Shown: one piece after another, positions 26,604-35,544 of the stretch
How the letters are laid out: each line of letters begins with the position of its first letter
Position numbering within the stretch: the first letter of the stretch is position 1
Assembly: GCA_964488865.1 (NCBI GenBank)
Contig: CAZAWR010000016.1
Span: 1-64,000 of the forward strand
Length of the DNA stretch: 64,000 nucleotides
Source of the DNA: MWCO01 sp964488865
GTDB lineage: Bacteria; Myxococcota_A; Polyangia; Polyangiales; Polyangiaceae
Direction of reading: 5' to 3'
Notes under the pieces: model-generated
Seen by the model: the letters and a program-made list of their open reading frames with translations, nothing else
The model's database searches: none
Told to the model about the DNA's origin: nothing
Position numbers and translations under genes: made by a program

Positions 26604-28769
26604 TTACTGCCGGGGAGGTAGCTTCGATGGCTTCCGCGACGGCGCCCCGCGCGAGGGCTTGTCCGTCTTCTTGGGCGGACGCGTCGAACGTTGCCGGCTT
26701 GCCCCATCCAGCATGGCGGGGGGAATCGTCGAGCGAGCTCGCATCACCTGGCCTTCCGCGACGACCTCCACGCCAAGAGCCCGGCAGCGTCGCGCCACCA
26801 CGTCAATCGACGCCGCAAGCCCCAACAGTAGGCCTCCCGGAGGCGACGGGTCCACGAACAAGTCCGATGTCTGCCTTCGTGATCGGAGCATCTCGCGAAC
26901 GTCCGCATCGTCGCACCACAGGAACCCGGACGCTGCCACGTAGGTCACCCGGCCGAGCACGATGCTGAGCTGATCGAGCGACCTCGAAATCGTCGAGGTC
27001 GGCTCGGCCAGGGCAGCGATGGCCGAACGAATGACGTCGCCCTCCACCCCCGAGGCCACCGCCCTGCTGATCGCCGCATTGGAGATGTCCAGCTCGAGCA
27101 CGTCTGCCACCTTGCCCACCTCGCAGAACGGGAACAGGGTCAGAATGGCACCGACCGTCGCGTCCCCACCCATCCGGAGCACGGTGTCGTCCACGAAGGC
27201 CGTCGTGCCCGTCTCGGACGCCGGGACCTTGCCCTGAAGGATCGCCCGTCCGCGTGGCGTGATCCGAACGAGGGGCGATCCGTCCTGCGTTTCGTCCTCC
27301 GAATCCGCCTCCCCGACGTCGATGATGCCGAGCGCTGGCAACGAATCCAGCACGATGGTCTGCGCCACGTCCGTAGGGGTCGGCGGCTCCAGGCCCACAC
27401 GACCCGCCCACCGTCGCAGCAGCCGTGTCACCCCCGGCGTACGCGGATCGTTGCGAACATAGTCCGCGAGCGCTTCGAACGGTACCCAACGGCCCTCCCC
27501 AAGGTCCTCCAAGGCGTCGAGCACGATCTCCCGAACGACGCGAACCGGACTGGAATCACGGGCATCAGGCGGCAGCCGCAGGACCTCCGGCTCGGCACGA
27601 CCTTCATCCCAGGCGCCTCCCTGCCTCCACACCCGGAACAGCGCGAGGCCGAGCTCGGGCAACGTCCACGCGCCAGGAGGCGTGGCTCTCGAAAGAGACG
27701 AGCCATCCCACAGCCCAAGGGCCCGGCTCAACGCCACGAGCAGAGCGACCGGCTGCGGCTCTCGGCCGAACCGCTGCGCAAGCCGCAACAGCAACGAACG
27801 CGGTGTGCCCGCCGTCTCACGAACCTCCATGCCCCCTTCCCGGGCCGCCATCGCAAGCGCCGCCGCAATGGGCGCCGGATCGAGCGCAAACCGCGCCCTC
27901 CGTGGCTCGTGATCCCCGTCCAGAACGAACGCCCGTATCTGCGCACGCTTCGCCTCTCGCGACGAAACATCCTCCGCTCCGATGACCGCCGCGACCTCCG
28001 TCGGCACGATATGCCGGTTCGGATGGACCGGAATCAACATGCCCCGTCGCTCGAGGGAGAAACCCACTCCGCGTCGGGAAGGCGTCGCTCCCGTGGCGCT
28101 TCGCAATCGCAACGGCTCGCGCTCCAGATCGAGCAACTCTTCCGTGTCGACCTCTCCCCCCTCCTCGTAGATCGACTCGAGCAGCCGCTTCTCCGCGGAC
28201 GACAACCCCTCAACCTCCCGGGCGATCGCATCACGGTTCGAGAGCAGATCCCAGGCGTCCTCCAGCGCGAGCGCGACCGGATGGGTGGCAGGTCGCCCCG
28301 CGTAGTGAGAGGCGATCGCGGCTTGTGTCTCCGCCGACGCTTGCGCAAGAAGTGACCGCATCCCCCGCGGGTCTTCGCCTTCCCAGGTCGGAAGCTGCAC
28401 CAGGTACGCCGACGGCAGCACCAGCTCGTACAGCCCGTTGTCGTGCACACGGGCGAAGACCAGGCCGCGCGCCGCGAGAGGCTCCAACGCGGGCGGTACG
28501 GCGCGAACCACCAGCACGCCGCCCGCCTCCCCGAGTCGACGCAGAAGCTGAGCCGGCGCCGGTCCCAACAGCGCCATGTCCCGCACCTCAGGCATCGTCA
28601 CCAGCACCCGCGCAAGCTGCACGGGACCATCGACGCGCTTGTTGCGGTCGATCGTTGCCCCCACGCGCTGCGCGAGAGACTCGAGCTCCATCTTCGGAAG
28701 TGAGCGCAGGACGTCCACAAGCCGCGCTGGACCTTGCTGCGTCGTTCCTCTCTTTTTTGCTTCACGCAT
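26604..28769 (-). CDS. Helicase-associated-type (XPB/Ssl2-like N-terminal) protein without a helicase core
   Basis: A 721-residue soluble protein. Its layout of repeated winged-helix-like segments and the C-terminal pattern (SLDQLSIVLGRVTYVAASGFLWCDDADVREML, about 620-650) recall actinobacterial proteins with the helicase conserved C-terminal domain found beside XPB-type helicases. No Walker A or DEAD motif is visible, so it is not itself a helicase. The tail is Lys/Pro/Arg-rich. I chose the ATG at 28769 (MREAKKRG) rather than a longer frame because the added residues are unlike protein. Assignment is by remembered pattern and moderate. Confidence 0.55.
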   Translation of the reverse strand: MREAKKRGTTQQGPARLVDVLRSLPKMELESLAQRVGATIDRNKRVDGPVQLARVLVTMPEVRDMALLGPAPAQLLRRLGEAGGVLVVRAVPPALEPLAARGLVFARVHDNGLYELVLPSAYLVQLPTWEGEDPRGMRSLLAQASAETQAAIASHYAGRPATHPVALALEDAWDLLSNRDAIAREVEGLSSAEKRLLESIYEEGGEVDTEELLDLEREPLRLRSATGATPSRRGVGFSLERRGMLIPVHPNRHIVPTEVAAVIGAEDVSSREAKRAQIRAFVLDGDHEPRRARFALDPAPIAAALAMAAREGGMEVRETAGTPRSLLLRLAQRFGREPQPVALLVALSRALGLWDGSSLSRATPPGAWTLPELGLALFRVWRQGGAWDEGRAEPEVLRLPPDARDSSPVRVVREIVLDALEDLGEGRWVPFEALADYVRNDPRTPGVTRLLRRWAGRVGLEPPTPTDVAQTIVLDSLPALGIIDVGEADSEDETQDGSPLVRITPRGRAILQGKVPASETGTTAFVDDTVLRMGGDATVGAILTLFPFCEVGKVADVLELDISNAAISRAVASGVEGDVIRSAIAALAEPTSTISRSLDQLSIVLGRVTYVAASGFLWCDDADVREMLRSRRQTSDLFVDPSPPGGLLLGLAASIDVVARRCRALGVEVVAEGQVMRARSTIPPAMLDGASRQRSTRPPKKTDKPSRGAPSRKPSKLPPRQ

Positions 28770-28978
28770 CTTCGCTGATCCTGGCCTTCGAACCGAACGG
28801 CAAGCACCTGCGCCCGCTCCCATTCGCGTACGAGCCCATCAGACCGTCACAAGTAGCCGAAAGCACCTCGACAAGTCCAGCGCTTCGGTGGCGAATTGCC
28901 AGCCCCTGAAGCCGTTACCCTCCGCCACGACCACCATCTGCAGTTGCACACGACCGTTGCTTGTGAGAACACCGCTCC

Positions 28979-30277
28979 ATGATTCTCCGTGACCCCGTCC
29001 ACGGGTTGATCGCCTTCGAGTCGGAGGAGGAGCGCATCATCGAGGCGCTCCTCGAGACGCGTGAGGTCCAGCGATTGCGACGCATCCGTCAACTTGGGTT
29101 CACGTCGCTCGCATACCCTGGCGCTGAGCACACACGGTTTGCACATGCCATCGGCACCGCCCACGTGATGAAGCGGCTCATCCAGCGATTGCGCGACCTG
29201 CAAGCCCCGCTCGCGCCCGAGCACAGGATCACGCCCCCGTTGGTGCAAGACGCCCTGGCCGCCGCCCTGCTCCACGACATCGGCCACGGCCCGCTCTCGC
29301 ACATGTTCGAAGACGCGCTGCCGCGTTCGGATCCTCATGAAGCCTGGACGGAACGCATCATCCTCGACCCCGCCTCCGAAGTCCATGCCGTGCTCGCCAG
29401 GCAAGACCCCGGCATGCCTTCCCGCGTGGCTGAGCTCATCGCAGGTCGCCACGCGCTCCCTTGCCTCGCCCGGGCCGTGAGCGGAACCTATGACGTGGAC
29501 CGTTGTGACTACCTGCTGCGTGACGCTCATGCCACGGGCGTGCGCTACGGCAATTTCGACCTCGACTGGCTCCAGCGAAGCCTTCGTTTCGCGCCCCTCG
29601 GCGACGATGGGAGCCCGCCCGCCATGGCCATCGACGGCGCGAAGGGCATACCCGCCATCGAGTCCTTCGTTCTGGCTCGGCTGTTCATGTTCCAGCAAGT
29701 GTACTTCCACAAGGCCACACGCGCGGCCGAATGGATGGTCCACGCCGCCTTGAGCCTCGCTGTGCAGCGTCTCGCCGACGGCTTCGACCTGCCCTCCACC
29801 CCGCCTGCCATTCGCTCCGCAGCCGCGGGCCGCACGCCCTCGCTCGAGGAGTACCTCGGCCTGGACGACGGTGTGCTGACCGCTGCGCTGCACGCCTGGG
29901 AGGACTGCCGCGACCCCACCCTGTCGGACCTCTGCAAGCGGCTTCGGTCGAGGCGCTTGTTCAAGACCATCGAGCTGGTCGGTGAGATGCGGACCGACGA
30001 AGTGATCCGTCGGCGCCTGATCGACCATGCCGAGTTCGCCACGCGCCGTGCGGGACTCGATCCTGCCGTCTACCTGGGCCTCGACGTCGCCACGGACACC
30101 CCGTTCGACGACGGCAACGACGATCTGGTCGTCGTGTTCTCCAAGGGACCGCCCCGTCGTCCGGTCCAGGTGTCCTTCCTGCTCAGCCGGCTTGATGGCG
30201 AAGAGCTGCGGCGAGAACGCCTGATCGTGGCTCCGGAGGTCAGAGACGACATTCTCCGGACGGTCGACATCGGATGA
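28979..30277 (+). CDS. HD-domain phosphohydrolase (SAMHD1/dGTPase-like)
   Basis: A 432-residue metal-dependent phosphohydrolase of the YdhJ/SAMHD1-like group. The N-terminus MILRDPVHGLIAF and LRRIRQLGFTSLAYPGAEHTRFAHAIG are hallmark. The metal motif is H...HD...D: His in HTRFAHAIG, LLHDIGHGPLSH (about 98) and the Asp in YDVDRCDYL (about 175). Substrates in this group include dNTPs, but its own is not shown. It overlaps the following envelope protein gene by ATGA and so heads a three-gene operon. Confidence 0.9.
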   Translation: MILRDPVHGLIAFESEEERIIEALLETREVQRLRRIRQLGFTSLAYPGAEHTRFAHAIGTAHVMKRLIQRLRDLQAPLAPEHRITPPLVQDALAAALLHDIGHGPLSHMFEDALPRSDPHEAWTERIILDPASEVHAVLARQDPGMPSRVAELIAGRHALPCLARAVSGTYDVDRCDYLLRDAHATGVRYGNFDLDWLQRSLRFAPLGDDGSPPAMAIDGAKGIPAIESFVLARLFMFQQVYFHKATRAAEWMVHAALSLAVQRLADGFDLPSTPPAIRSAAAGRTPSLEEYLGLDDGVLTAALHAWEDCRDPTLSDLCKRLRSRRLFKTIELVGEMRTDEVIRRRLIDHAEFATRRAGLDPAVYLGLDVATDTPFDDGNDDLVVVFSKGPPRRPVQVSFLLSRLDGEELRRERLIVAPEVRDDILRTVDIG

Positions 30278-30876
30278 AGCGAACGTGCGTCCCGTTAGCC
30301 TGCTTCTCGGTCCTCGCGTCGTGGGCCGGGCCGAGCTGGGCCGACGGGGCCTGGGGTCGACTCGATGCTGACATGGCCGTGCAGGGGGACGTCGGCGTCG
30401 GAGTGGCCGAGGGAGCGGTCTCGACGACGAGCGGTCTCGCGGTTCGGTATCTGCAAACCGCGGGCGCCTACACGACGTGGATGGTTCCTCTTGAAGACGA
30501 CGCGGATCACCGTCTGATCGTCTCCCTGGGCGTGGAATTACGTCCGCTGTTTCTCCCGAGGTTTCTGAAGCACATGCAGGGGTCGGACCCGCGGCTCAAT
30601 CTCTGGGTCGACAGCCTCTCCTTGCGTGTGGGTGCCGTCACGGCCGACCGAGGTCCCTTCTCTCGCGGTCAAGGGTTCGAGACCGGTCTCGGCTTCGGCG
30701 TTCCCATCCTGCCGTACGCGTCGGGTCCCTGGCTGAGCACCTCCGGCGTGTGGCGTTGGCCTCACGACGCCATGCTTGCCCACCATGACCACGCGTTCGT
30801 TTGGACCATCACCCTGGGCTGGCAGGCCTCGTTCCGGTCGGGTCTCGTCGACTGGGAGGACGGGAGACCGCAATGA
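30274..30876 (+). CDS. Exported protein of unknown function, possible beta-barrel
   Basis: A 200-residue protein with a signal peptide (MKRTCVPLACF to about SWADG). The mature region alternates hydrophobic and polar residues (LAVRYLQTAGAYTTWMVPLE, LIVSLGVELRPLF) and is rich in Gly, Trp and aromatic residues, as in small outer-membrane barrels. The family is not recognised. Its start overlaps the HD phosphohydrolase stop (ATGA) and its stop overlaps the glycerate kinase start (ATGA). Confidence 0.65.
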   Translation: MKRTCVPLACFSVLASWAGPSWADGAWGRLDADMAVQGDVGVGVAEGAVSTTSGLAVRYLQTAGAYTTWMVPLEDDADHRLIVSLGVELRPLFLPRFLKHMQGSDPRLNLWVDSLSLRVGAVTADRGPFSRGQGFETGLGFGVPILPYASGPWLSTSGVWRWPHDAMLAHHDHAFVWTITLGWQASFRSGLVDWEDGRPQ

Positions 30877-32093
30877 CTTCCCCCCGGGCTGCGTTCGAGA
30901 CGGCCTGGTGCGAAGCCCTGCGTGACCTCGACCCCACGCGCCTCGTTCGCGAGCACGTGAGACAGCTCGCGCCCCGCGGTCGCGCCACCGTGATCGCCGT
31001 GGGAAAGGCCGCTCCAGCGATGGCTCTCGGCGCTTTTCAAGCGCTGGCGCGCCCCACACCCGCGTTGGTCATCACCACCGACGGCACCTGCTTCGAAGGC
31101 CTTCCGACCGAAGCCCGCGTCGTGTTCGCTTCCCACCCTGTCCCCGATGCACGATCGATCGCAGCCGCAAATGCTGCTTTGCGTCTCGCACGAGCCTCGA
31201 AGGACGGCACGCTGCTCGTGCTCGTGTCGGGGGGCGCGTCATCCCTTCTTTGTGCTCCGATCCGTATGTCCTTCGAGCAGAAGCGAAAGGTAACGGATCA
31301 GCTGTTGCGAAGCGGTGCCAGCATCCGCGCGTTCAACACGGTCCGCAGGCACATCAGCGGCGTGAAGGGCGGAGGGCTCGCGGTCGCTTGCCCAACCCGC
31401 GTGCACTGCGCTGTCATCAGCGATGTCGTGGGAGGCGCCGCGCACGACGTTGGATCCGGACCCGCCGTGGTCGATCCAACGACGGTGCAGGACGCGCGGG
31501 ACGTCGTTCGTCAGCACCTAGACGAAGGCCTGTACACGCTCTGTGAGTCTGCGTTTCGCGAGTCCCTGAAGCCGACGGAGGACGTGCTCGCTCGCGTCAG
31601 CTCCGCGATGCTGGCCTCGCCGGAGGACCTCGCCCACGCGTTGTCCTCGAGGCTTCGCGCGCAGGGATGGGACGTGCGCGACGGCAACATGCTCGAAGCC
31701 ACGGCAGAGAGGCTCTCCGAGGTGCTTCTGCGCCATGCTCGCGCGCTGGTTCCGGGGCAAGGGTGGGTCGTTGCGTGCGAGCCGACACTTCATGTGCCTG
31801 AGGGCGCCGGACGCGGTGGCCGCGCGGGGTGGGTGGCGTTGCACGCGTTGCGTTCCCTTCCGGAGGACGTGACGTTGTGGGCTGCAGCCTCGGATGGCGT
31901 CGACGGCAATGGGGGGGCGGGCGGGGCTTGCGTAACGGGAATGGGAAAGCACCGCATCGACCCGGCCTCGGTCGACGCGTGTCTCTTCCGTCGCGACGAC
32001 GTGGCGGTCCACACCGTGCTCGGCTCGTCCTTGCAAGGCAACCCCACGGGGTCGAATCTGACCGACGTGTACGCGGTGCTACGGGCGAGGTGA
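30873..32093 (+). CDS. Glycerate 2-kinase (MOFRL/DUF4147 family)
   Basis: A 406-residue enzyme phosphorylating D-glycerate. The N-terminal domain shows VIAVGKAAPAMA, ASHPVPDARSIAAA, LVLVSGGASSLLCAP and NTVRRHISGVKGGGLA, all typical of the type-2 glycerate kinase. The C-terminal MOFRL domain has AAASDGVDGNGGAGGA and ends NPTGSNLTDVYAVL. The ATG at 30873 overlaps the previous stop (ATGA), which sets the start. It ends exactly where the convergent gene's stop begins, with no spacer. Confidence 0.93.
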   Translation: MTSPRAAFETAWCEALRDLDPTRLVREHVRQLAPRGRATVIAVGKAAPAMALGAFQALARPTPALVITTDGTCFEGLPTEARVVFASHPVPDARSIAAANAALRLARASKDGTLLVLVSGGASSLLCAPIRMSFEQKRKVTDQLLRSGASIRAFNTVRRHISGVKGGGLAVACPTRVHCAVISDVVGGAAHDVGSGPAVVDPTTVQDARDVVRQHLDEGLYTLCESAFRESLKPTEDVLARVSSAMLASPEDLAHALSSRLRAQGWDVRDGNMLEATAERLSEVLLRHARALVPGQGWVVACEPTLHVPEGAGRGGRAGWVALHALRSLPEDVTLWAAASDGVDGNGGAGGACVTGMGKHRIDPASVDACLFRRDDVAVHTVLGSSLQGNPTGSNLTDVYAVLRAR

Positions 32094-33095
32094 CTACTGC
32101 ACCGATTCGTCGCCGAGTCGTCGACGGACATCCACGGCGATGGAGCAGTTGTTGGATTGACGGCGAACGGCGAGGCGGGCGGCGGCACTTTCGGCAGTCA
32201 TGCCGACAGCAGCCATGGTGTCGGTGCGAACGCGGAACAGGAGCTTCTTTGAGGCGAGGTCCCAGGCGAAAACACGCACGGGGTGCTGCACAGCCTGGAG
32301 CGACTCGGAGTAGGTGCCGGCGTCGGGGACCTCGTCAGGCTTGTCGGCGTTTTCGTCGAGCACCAGGAGGAAGTACTGAGCGCGGACGAGTAGGTCGATG
32401 GCGAGGGGGATGTCTTCCTGCACGGCGCTGTCGAAGTCGCGCTCGAGCAACCGCAGGCGCATGTCGTTGCTCGCTTCGCGGACGTCTTTCACCCACGCAT
32501 CGGAAAGGACGCGTGCAGCGCGGTAGCCCACACGCAGGTTGTAGGGCTGCGAGGGTTCCGTGCAGTGGAAGGTTTCGTTGCAATGCTGGCCCGTCGGGCA
32601 CTCGTGGTTCTTCTTGCACTCTGGGCCCTTGAACGGGTCCGGGTTGGGGAAGGTGGTGAAGCACGAGGTGAACCCATCGCGCAGGGAATCCTGTGCGGCG
32701 CGACGAATCGTTTCCGCCTGCTTGGCATCGTCGATGTAGAGCCTGAGGTAGGTGCCAGGTTTGGACCGGAAGGGGGAAGTCTTGGCTTCCTCGGAGACGA
32801 GGTCACCGGGGTAGGGACCGGCCGCCTCGAGGATCCAGGCTTCGAGTTGGTCTACCACGGGATGGTAGCGGGGCCCGAGCTCGGAGGCGACGGCGCGCTG
32901 CCGGGACATGAGCCGGTTGCGCCAGGATTCGAGCTCGTTCTGGTCGATCTTCCAATAGATGATGGCCCATCCGGCGAGGATGACGAAGATCCAGAGGAAG
33001 AAACGAGGGGGGATGCGAGGGAACTCGACTCGGCGCTTTCGGCCTTCCTGGACGGCCAGAAGTCCTCGGGACTTGGGCTCCTCGGAGTTCTTCAT
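32094..33095 (-). CDS. Single-pass membrane protein at the end of the leftward ExbB/ExbD operon
   Basis: A 333-residue protein with a basic N-terminus, one membrane helix (FFLWIFVILAGWAIIYW, about 32-50) and a large domain outside it. That domain contains CKKNHECPTGQHCNETFHC, a short Cys-rich motif suggesting disulfides in the periplasm, and further helices. No known domain is recognised. It follows the second ExbD-like gene by 22 bases and is very likely a dedicated partner or output of that motor. It abuts the convergent glycerate kinase gene without spacer. Confidence 0.75.
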   Translation of the reverse strand: MKNSEEPKSRGLLAVQEGRKRRVEFPRIPPRFFLWIFVILAGWAIIYWKIDQNELESWRNRLMSRQRAVASELGPRYHPVVDQLEAWILEAAGPYPGDLVSEEAKTSPFRSKPGTYLRLYIDDAKQAETIRRAAQDSLRDGFTSCFTTFPNPDPFKGPECKKNHECPTGQHCNETFHCTEPSQPYNLRVGYRAARVLSDAWVKDVREASNDMRLRLLERDFDSAVQEDIPLAIDLLVRAQYFLLVLDENADKPDEVPDAGTYSESLQAVQHPVRVFAWDLASKKLLFRVRTDTMAAVGMTAESAAARLAVRRQSNNCSIAVDVRRRLGDESVQ

Positions 33096-33117
33096 GCGCG
33101 AGGCGGGTCAGGGGCGG

Positions 33118-33711
33118 TCAGTGCTCGCCGCCGCCACCCTTCTTGGTCTTGGGCAGCTGGCCGACCATGAAGGAGACGTTGGGATAGCCGGCGAAGGCAG
33201 CGGTTTGGAAGACGGACTTGACGACGAGCGCGGAGACACGGTGATCGACCTGCATGACGACGACACCGGGGGCCACGCCCTTGGGATTCAGTTGCTTCCA
33301 GAGTTCCCGCTTGTTCTTCAGGATGTTGTGCAGGTCGTCGATCTTCTGGAGCCGGCCCGAGTCCTCGATGGGTCGAGTGGACCCGGCAGGAGAACCGTCG
33401 ACGAGGATGTTGGTGCCCGAGATGGCAACGACGGGAGCATCGACCATGTCGAGGGTATTCTCGGCGTTCGGGAGCTTGGTGTTCTTGTCCACCGGGATTT
33501 CGCCGCTGGCGGAGAAGGACATCAGGAGGAAGAGGACGACGACGACGAGAAAGTCGATCAACGGGATGAGCGCGAGGCTGGTGTTGACGGACCGTCCTCC
33601 GCCGCCGCTGACCTTGTGCTGGACGAACCTGAGGGGGACCTTATGCATGAGCCGGCGGCCCGGCGCATGAATCATTTCGTGGTGAAAGTGGCGTTTTCCT
33701 CTGGCCGACAT
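33118..33711 (-). CDS. ExbD/TolR-like motor subunit (leftward operon, second)
   Basis: A 197-residue protein with one membrane helix containing the ion-path Asp (LIPLIDFLVVVVLFLLM, Asp about residue 53) and a periplasmic domain ending VSFMVGQLPK. In ExbD/TolR this Asp carries the proton and is essential. The N-terminal cytoplasmic part is basic and His-rich. It follows another ExbD-like gene by 13 bases. In the family, a five-subunit ExbB/TolQ ring surrounds two ExbD/TolR helices, so two different ExbD genes could form a heterodimeric core. Confidence 0.87.
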   Translation of the reverse strand: MSARGKRHFHHEMIHAPGRRLMHKVPLRFVQHKVSGGGGRSVNTSLALIPLIDFLVVVVLFLLMSFSASGEIPVDKNTKLPNAENTLDMVDAPVVAISGTNILVDGSPAGSTRPIEDSGRLQKIDDLHNILKNKRELWKQLNPKGVAPGVVVMQVDHRVSALVVKSVFQTAAFAGYPNVSFMVGQLPKTKKGGGGEH

Positions 33712-33724
33712 GGGTCCCTCTTTA

Positions 33725-34288
33725 TCAGCGTGCCGAGAACGTGACGTTGAAGGCGTTGACTTCCGCGCCCTTGAAGGTGCGTTTCGGCGTGTAGATCGCG
33801 TCGATCACCGCGATGATGTCGGAGAAGGGCGCTCGGTTGTCGACGGAGATGATCGCCTGGTCGACCTTGCGGTCGTTGTCGTTCTGGTGGCTGCCGTATT
33901 CTTTCCACTGCTTGGCGATTTCGGTAGCGAGGTCCGGGTACCGCATCACGGTGTCGCCGCCGAGGGTGATCGGCTGCCCTTTGCGGGGGACCTCCGAGGT
34001 AGCGTGGACGGTGGCGCCGGATTTCCAGATGAGGACGAAGCGGTCATCCTGCTTCATCTCGACCGTGAGCATCTTCTCCGGCTCGACCTTCTCGACCTCT
34101 TCATCGGTACGAGGAGGGCCGGGGACCTGGGCGTTGGCCTCGATCCGCGCCATCTGCGACCAGACGGCGGTCATGATCAGGAAGAGGACGCAGACCACGA
34201 ACAAGTCGATCATCGGAATCAAGTTGAGTTCCGAATCGAGCGATCTTCGTCCGCCCTTGCCGCCAGAATCGACGTTTACTCCACCCAT
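33725..34288 (-). CDS. ExbD/TolR-like motor subunit (leftward operon, first)
   Basis: A 187-residue protein. The N-terminus carries LDSELNLIPMIDLFVVCVLF, which places the conserved membrane Asp at about residue 28. The periplasmic part has a Lys/Glu-rich linker (EEVEKVEPEKML) and an ExbD-like fold ending AEVNAFNVTFSAR. It lies 46 bases after the ExbB-like gene and 13 before the second ExbD-like gene. One MotA/TolQ-type protein plus two TolR-type proteins is also the composition of the AglR-AglQ-AglS gliding motor of Myxococcus. Confidence 0.9.
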   Translation of the reverse strand: MGGVNVDSGGKGGRRSLDSELNLIPMIDLFVVCVLFLIMTAVWSQMARIEANAQVPGPPRTDEEVEKVEPEKMLTVEMKQDDRFVLIWKSGATVHATSEVPRKGQPITLGGDTVMRYPDLATEIAKQWKEYGSHQNDNDRKVDQAIISVDNRAPFSDIIAVIDAIYTPKRTFKGAEVNAFNVTFSAR

Positions 34289-34334
34289 TGTCTCCTCCTA
34301 ACTTCCTGATCGCGCTTCAAGCACAGACAACCGC

Positions 34335-34994
34335 CTACGCCTGAGGTGCCCCTTGGAGGTTCACTTTTTGTCGATTTGCGATGACCAAGTTGAGAACCTG
34401 CACCGTGGCCTCGTTGATGTCGTCTTCGAGCTGCTGGGTCTTTCCGTTGAGGACGGCGTAGCCCATGAGGGCAACGAGGGCGACCATCAGGCCGAAGGCC
34501 GTGCAGTTCATGGCTTCAGAGATGCCTTCTGCGAGGATTCGAGCCTTCTGGCTCGGGTCCACGGATTCGCCACCCACGGCGCCGAACGCCTTGATGAGGC
34601 CGGTGATGGTGCCCAGCAGGCCGGACAGCATCGCGAGGTTGGCCAGAAGGGCCAGGTAGCCCGTTCGGGTGGTGATGCGGGGAAGCTCACGAAGAGCGGC
34701 CTCGTCCATCGCCGCCTGGACTTCTTCGTCCGGTCGATTCACCTTGACGAGACCCGCTTGGACGATCCGCGCCATCGGGGCGTTGGCCGCCGAGCACATC
34801 TTGATCGCCTTGGCGATGTCCCCAGCCAAGATGCACTTCTGCATCGACGCCAAGAACATGTTCTTGTTGATCGACGACTGCGAGTACAAGACGATCGCGC
34901 GCTCGACGATGATCCCGATCGCTACGATCGACCACAGCGTGATCGGGTACATGCCCCAGCCGCCATCTTGATAGCTCTTCCAAAGACCGCTCAT
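34335..34994 (-). CDS. MotA/TolQ/ExbB-type proton-channel subunit (leftward operon)
   Basis: A 219-residue inner-membrane protein. The first membrane helix (MYPITLWSIVAIGIIVERAI), a cytoplasmic domain, and the two helices that line the ion path (LANLAMLSGLLGTITGLIKA and MNCTAFGLMVALVALMGYAV) match MotA/TolQ/ExbB, including the conserved Thr residues in helices 2 and 3. I chose the start MSGLWKS at 34994 because AGGAGGAAGG lies just upstream; the longer frame adds charged residues through that site. It heads a four-gene leftward operon. Confidence 0.92.
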   Translation of the reverse strand: MSGLWKSYQDGGWGMYPITLWSIVAIGIIVERAIVLYSQSSINKNMFLASMQKCILAGDIAKAIKMCSAANAPMARIVQAGLVKVNRPDEEVQAAMDEAALRELPRITTRTGYLALLANLAMLSGLLGTITGLIKAFGAVGGESVDPSQKARILAEGISEAMNCTAFGLMVALVALMGYAVLNGKTQQLEDDINEATVQVLNLVIANRQKVNLQGAPQA

Positions 34995-35544
34995 CTGACC
35001 TTCCTCCTCGGGTGCCTCTCGGTGCACTCAATTACAGACCCGCCCTCATCATGGGCAAGCTGAACGAACTCTGATCTCGAATGTGGCGGCGCGACGACCG
35101 GCCTGCAGTCGCATGACTCACCTCGTCGTTGCCGGGGTCCCAGCTCTCATCAGGCTGTGTCGCGCAAGAATGAACAACGAGTGCAAGGTGATCCGTTCCG
35201 TAATTCTCATGGGATATTGTCTGGGCCGCGAGCAACTCGTCAAGAACAATGTCGCGCTTCGTCGGATCTTCGCGTGGGAGCAAAAACTTCCACAATCGCA
35301 TACTTGCCGACCCGGGGCCGGCGAGGACACTCCATGTGCCTGACCCCCTATACACGGTGCCGTACGCGCCGTCCAAACCTTCGTGTCTGTCCGGCAACCT
35401 CGCGCTTGCCTTGTCCAATCCCACCCGTCTATAGTCCCATCCCGTCGGTGGAGGCATCTCGTTCGTCAGTCTTTCGCATTCGTCCACCCGCCCTGCGGCG
35501 AGCTGATGCTTCTCGCGCGATGACCTAGAAAGGAGCCTTGAGGA
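34995..35544. other. 550-bp divergent regulatory region between the two motor operons
   Basis: No gene is supported. It separates two divergently transcribed ExbB-type genes and should hold promoters for both. A plausible rightward promoter is described separately at 35406-35435. AGGAGGAAGG for the leftward gene is at its left edge, and AAAGGAGCCTTGAGGA for the rightward gene at its right edge. No clear operator palindrome was seen. G+C is locally lower around 35170-35300. Confidence 0.6.
35406..35435 (+). promoter_or_regulatory. Candidate sigma-70-type promoter for the rightward motor operon
   Basis: TTGCCT at 35406-35411 and TATAGT at 35430-35435 are separated by 18 bases and precede the ExbB-type start by about 110 bases. 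The -10 element is a good match and the -35 moderate. Position and spacing support it, but high-GC bacteria tolerate weak matches, so the call is tentative. Confidence 0.4.

Noticed and set aside
35118..35330. Small frames in the divergent motor promoter region
   Set aside because: No binding site, no family, and biased only by local composition; a control region is more likely.
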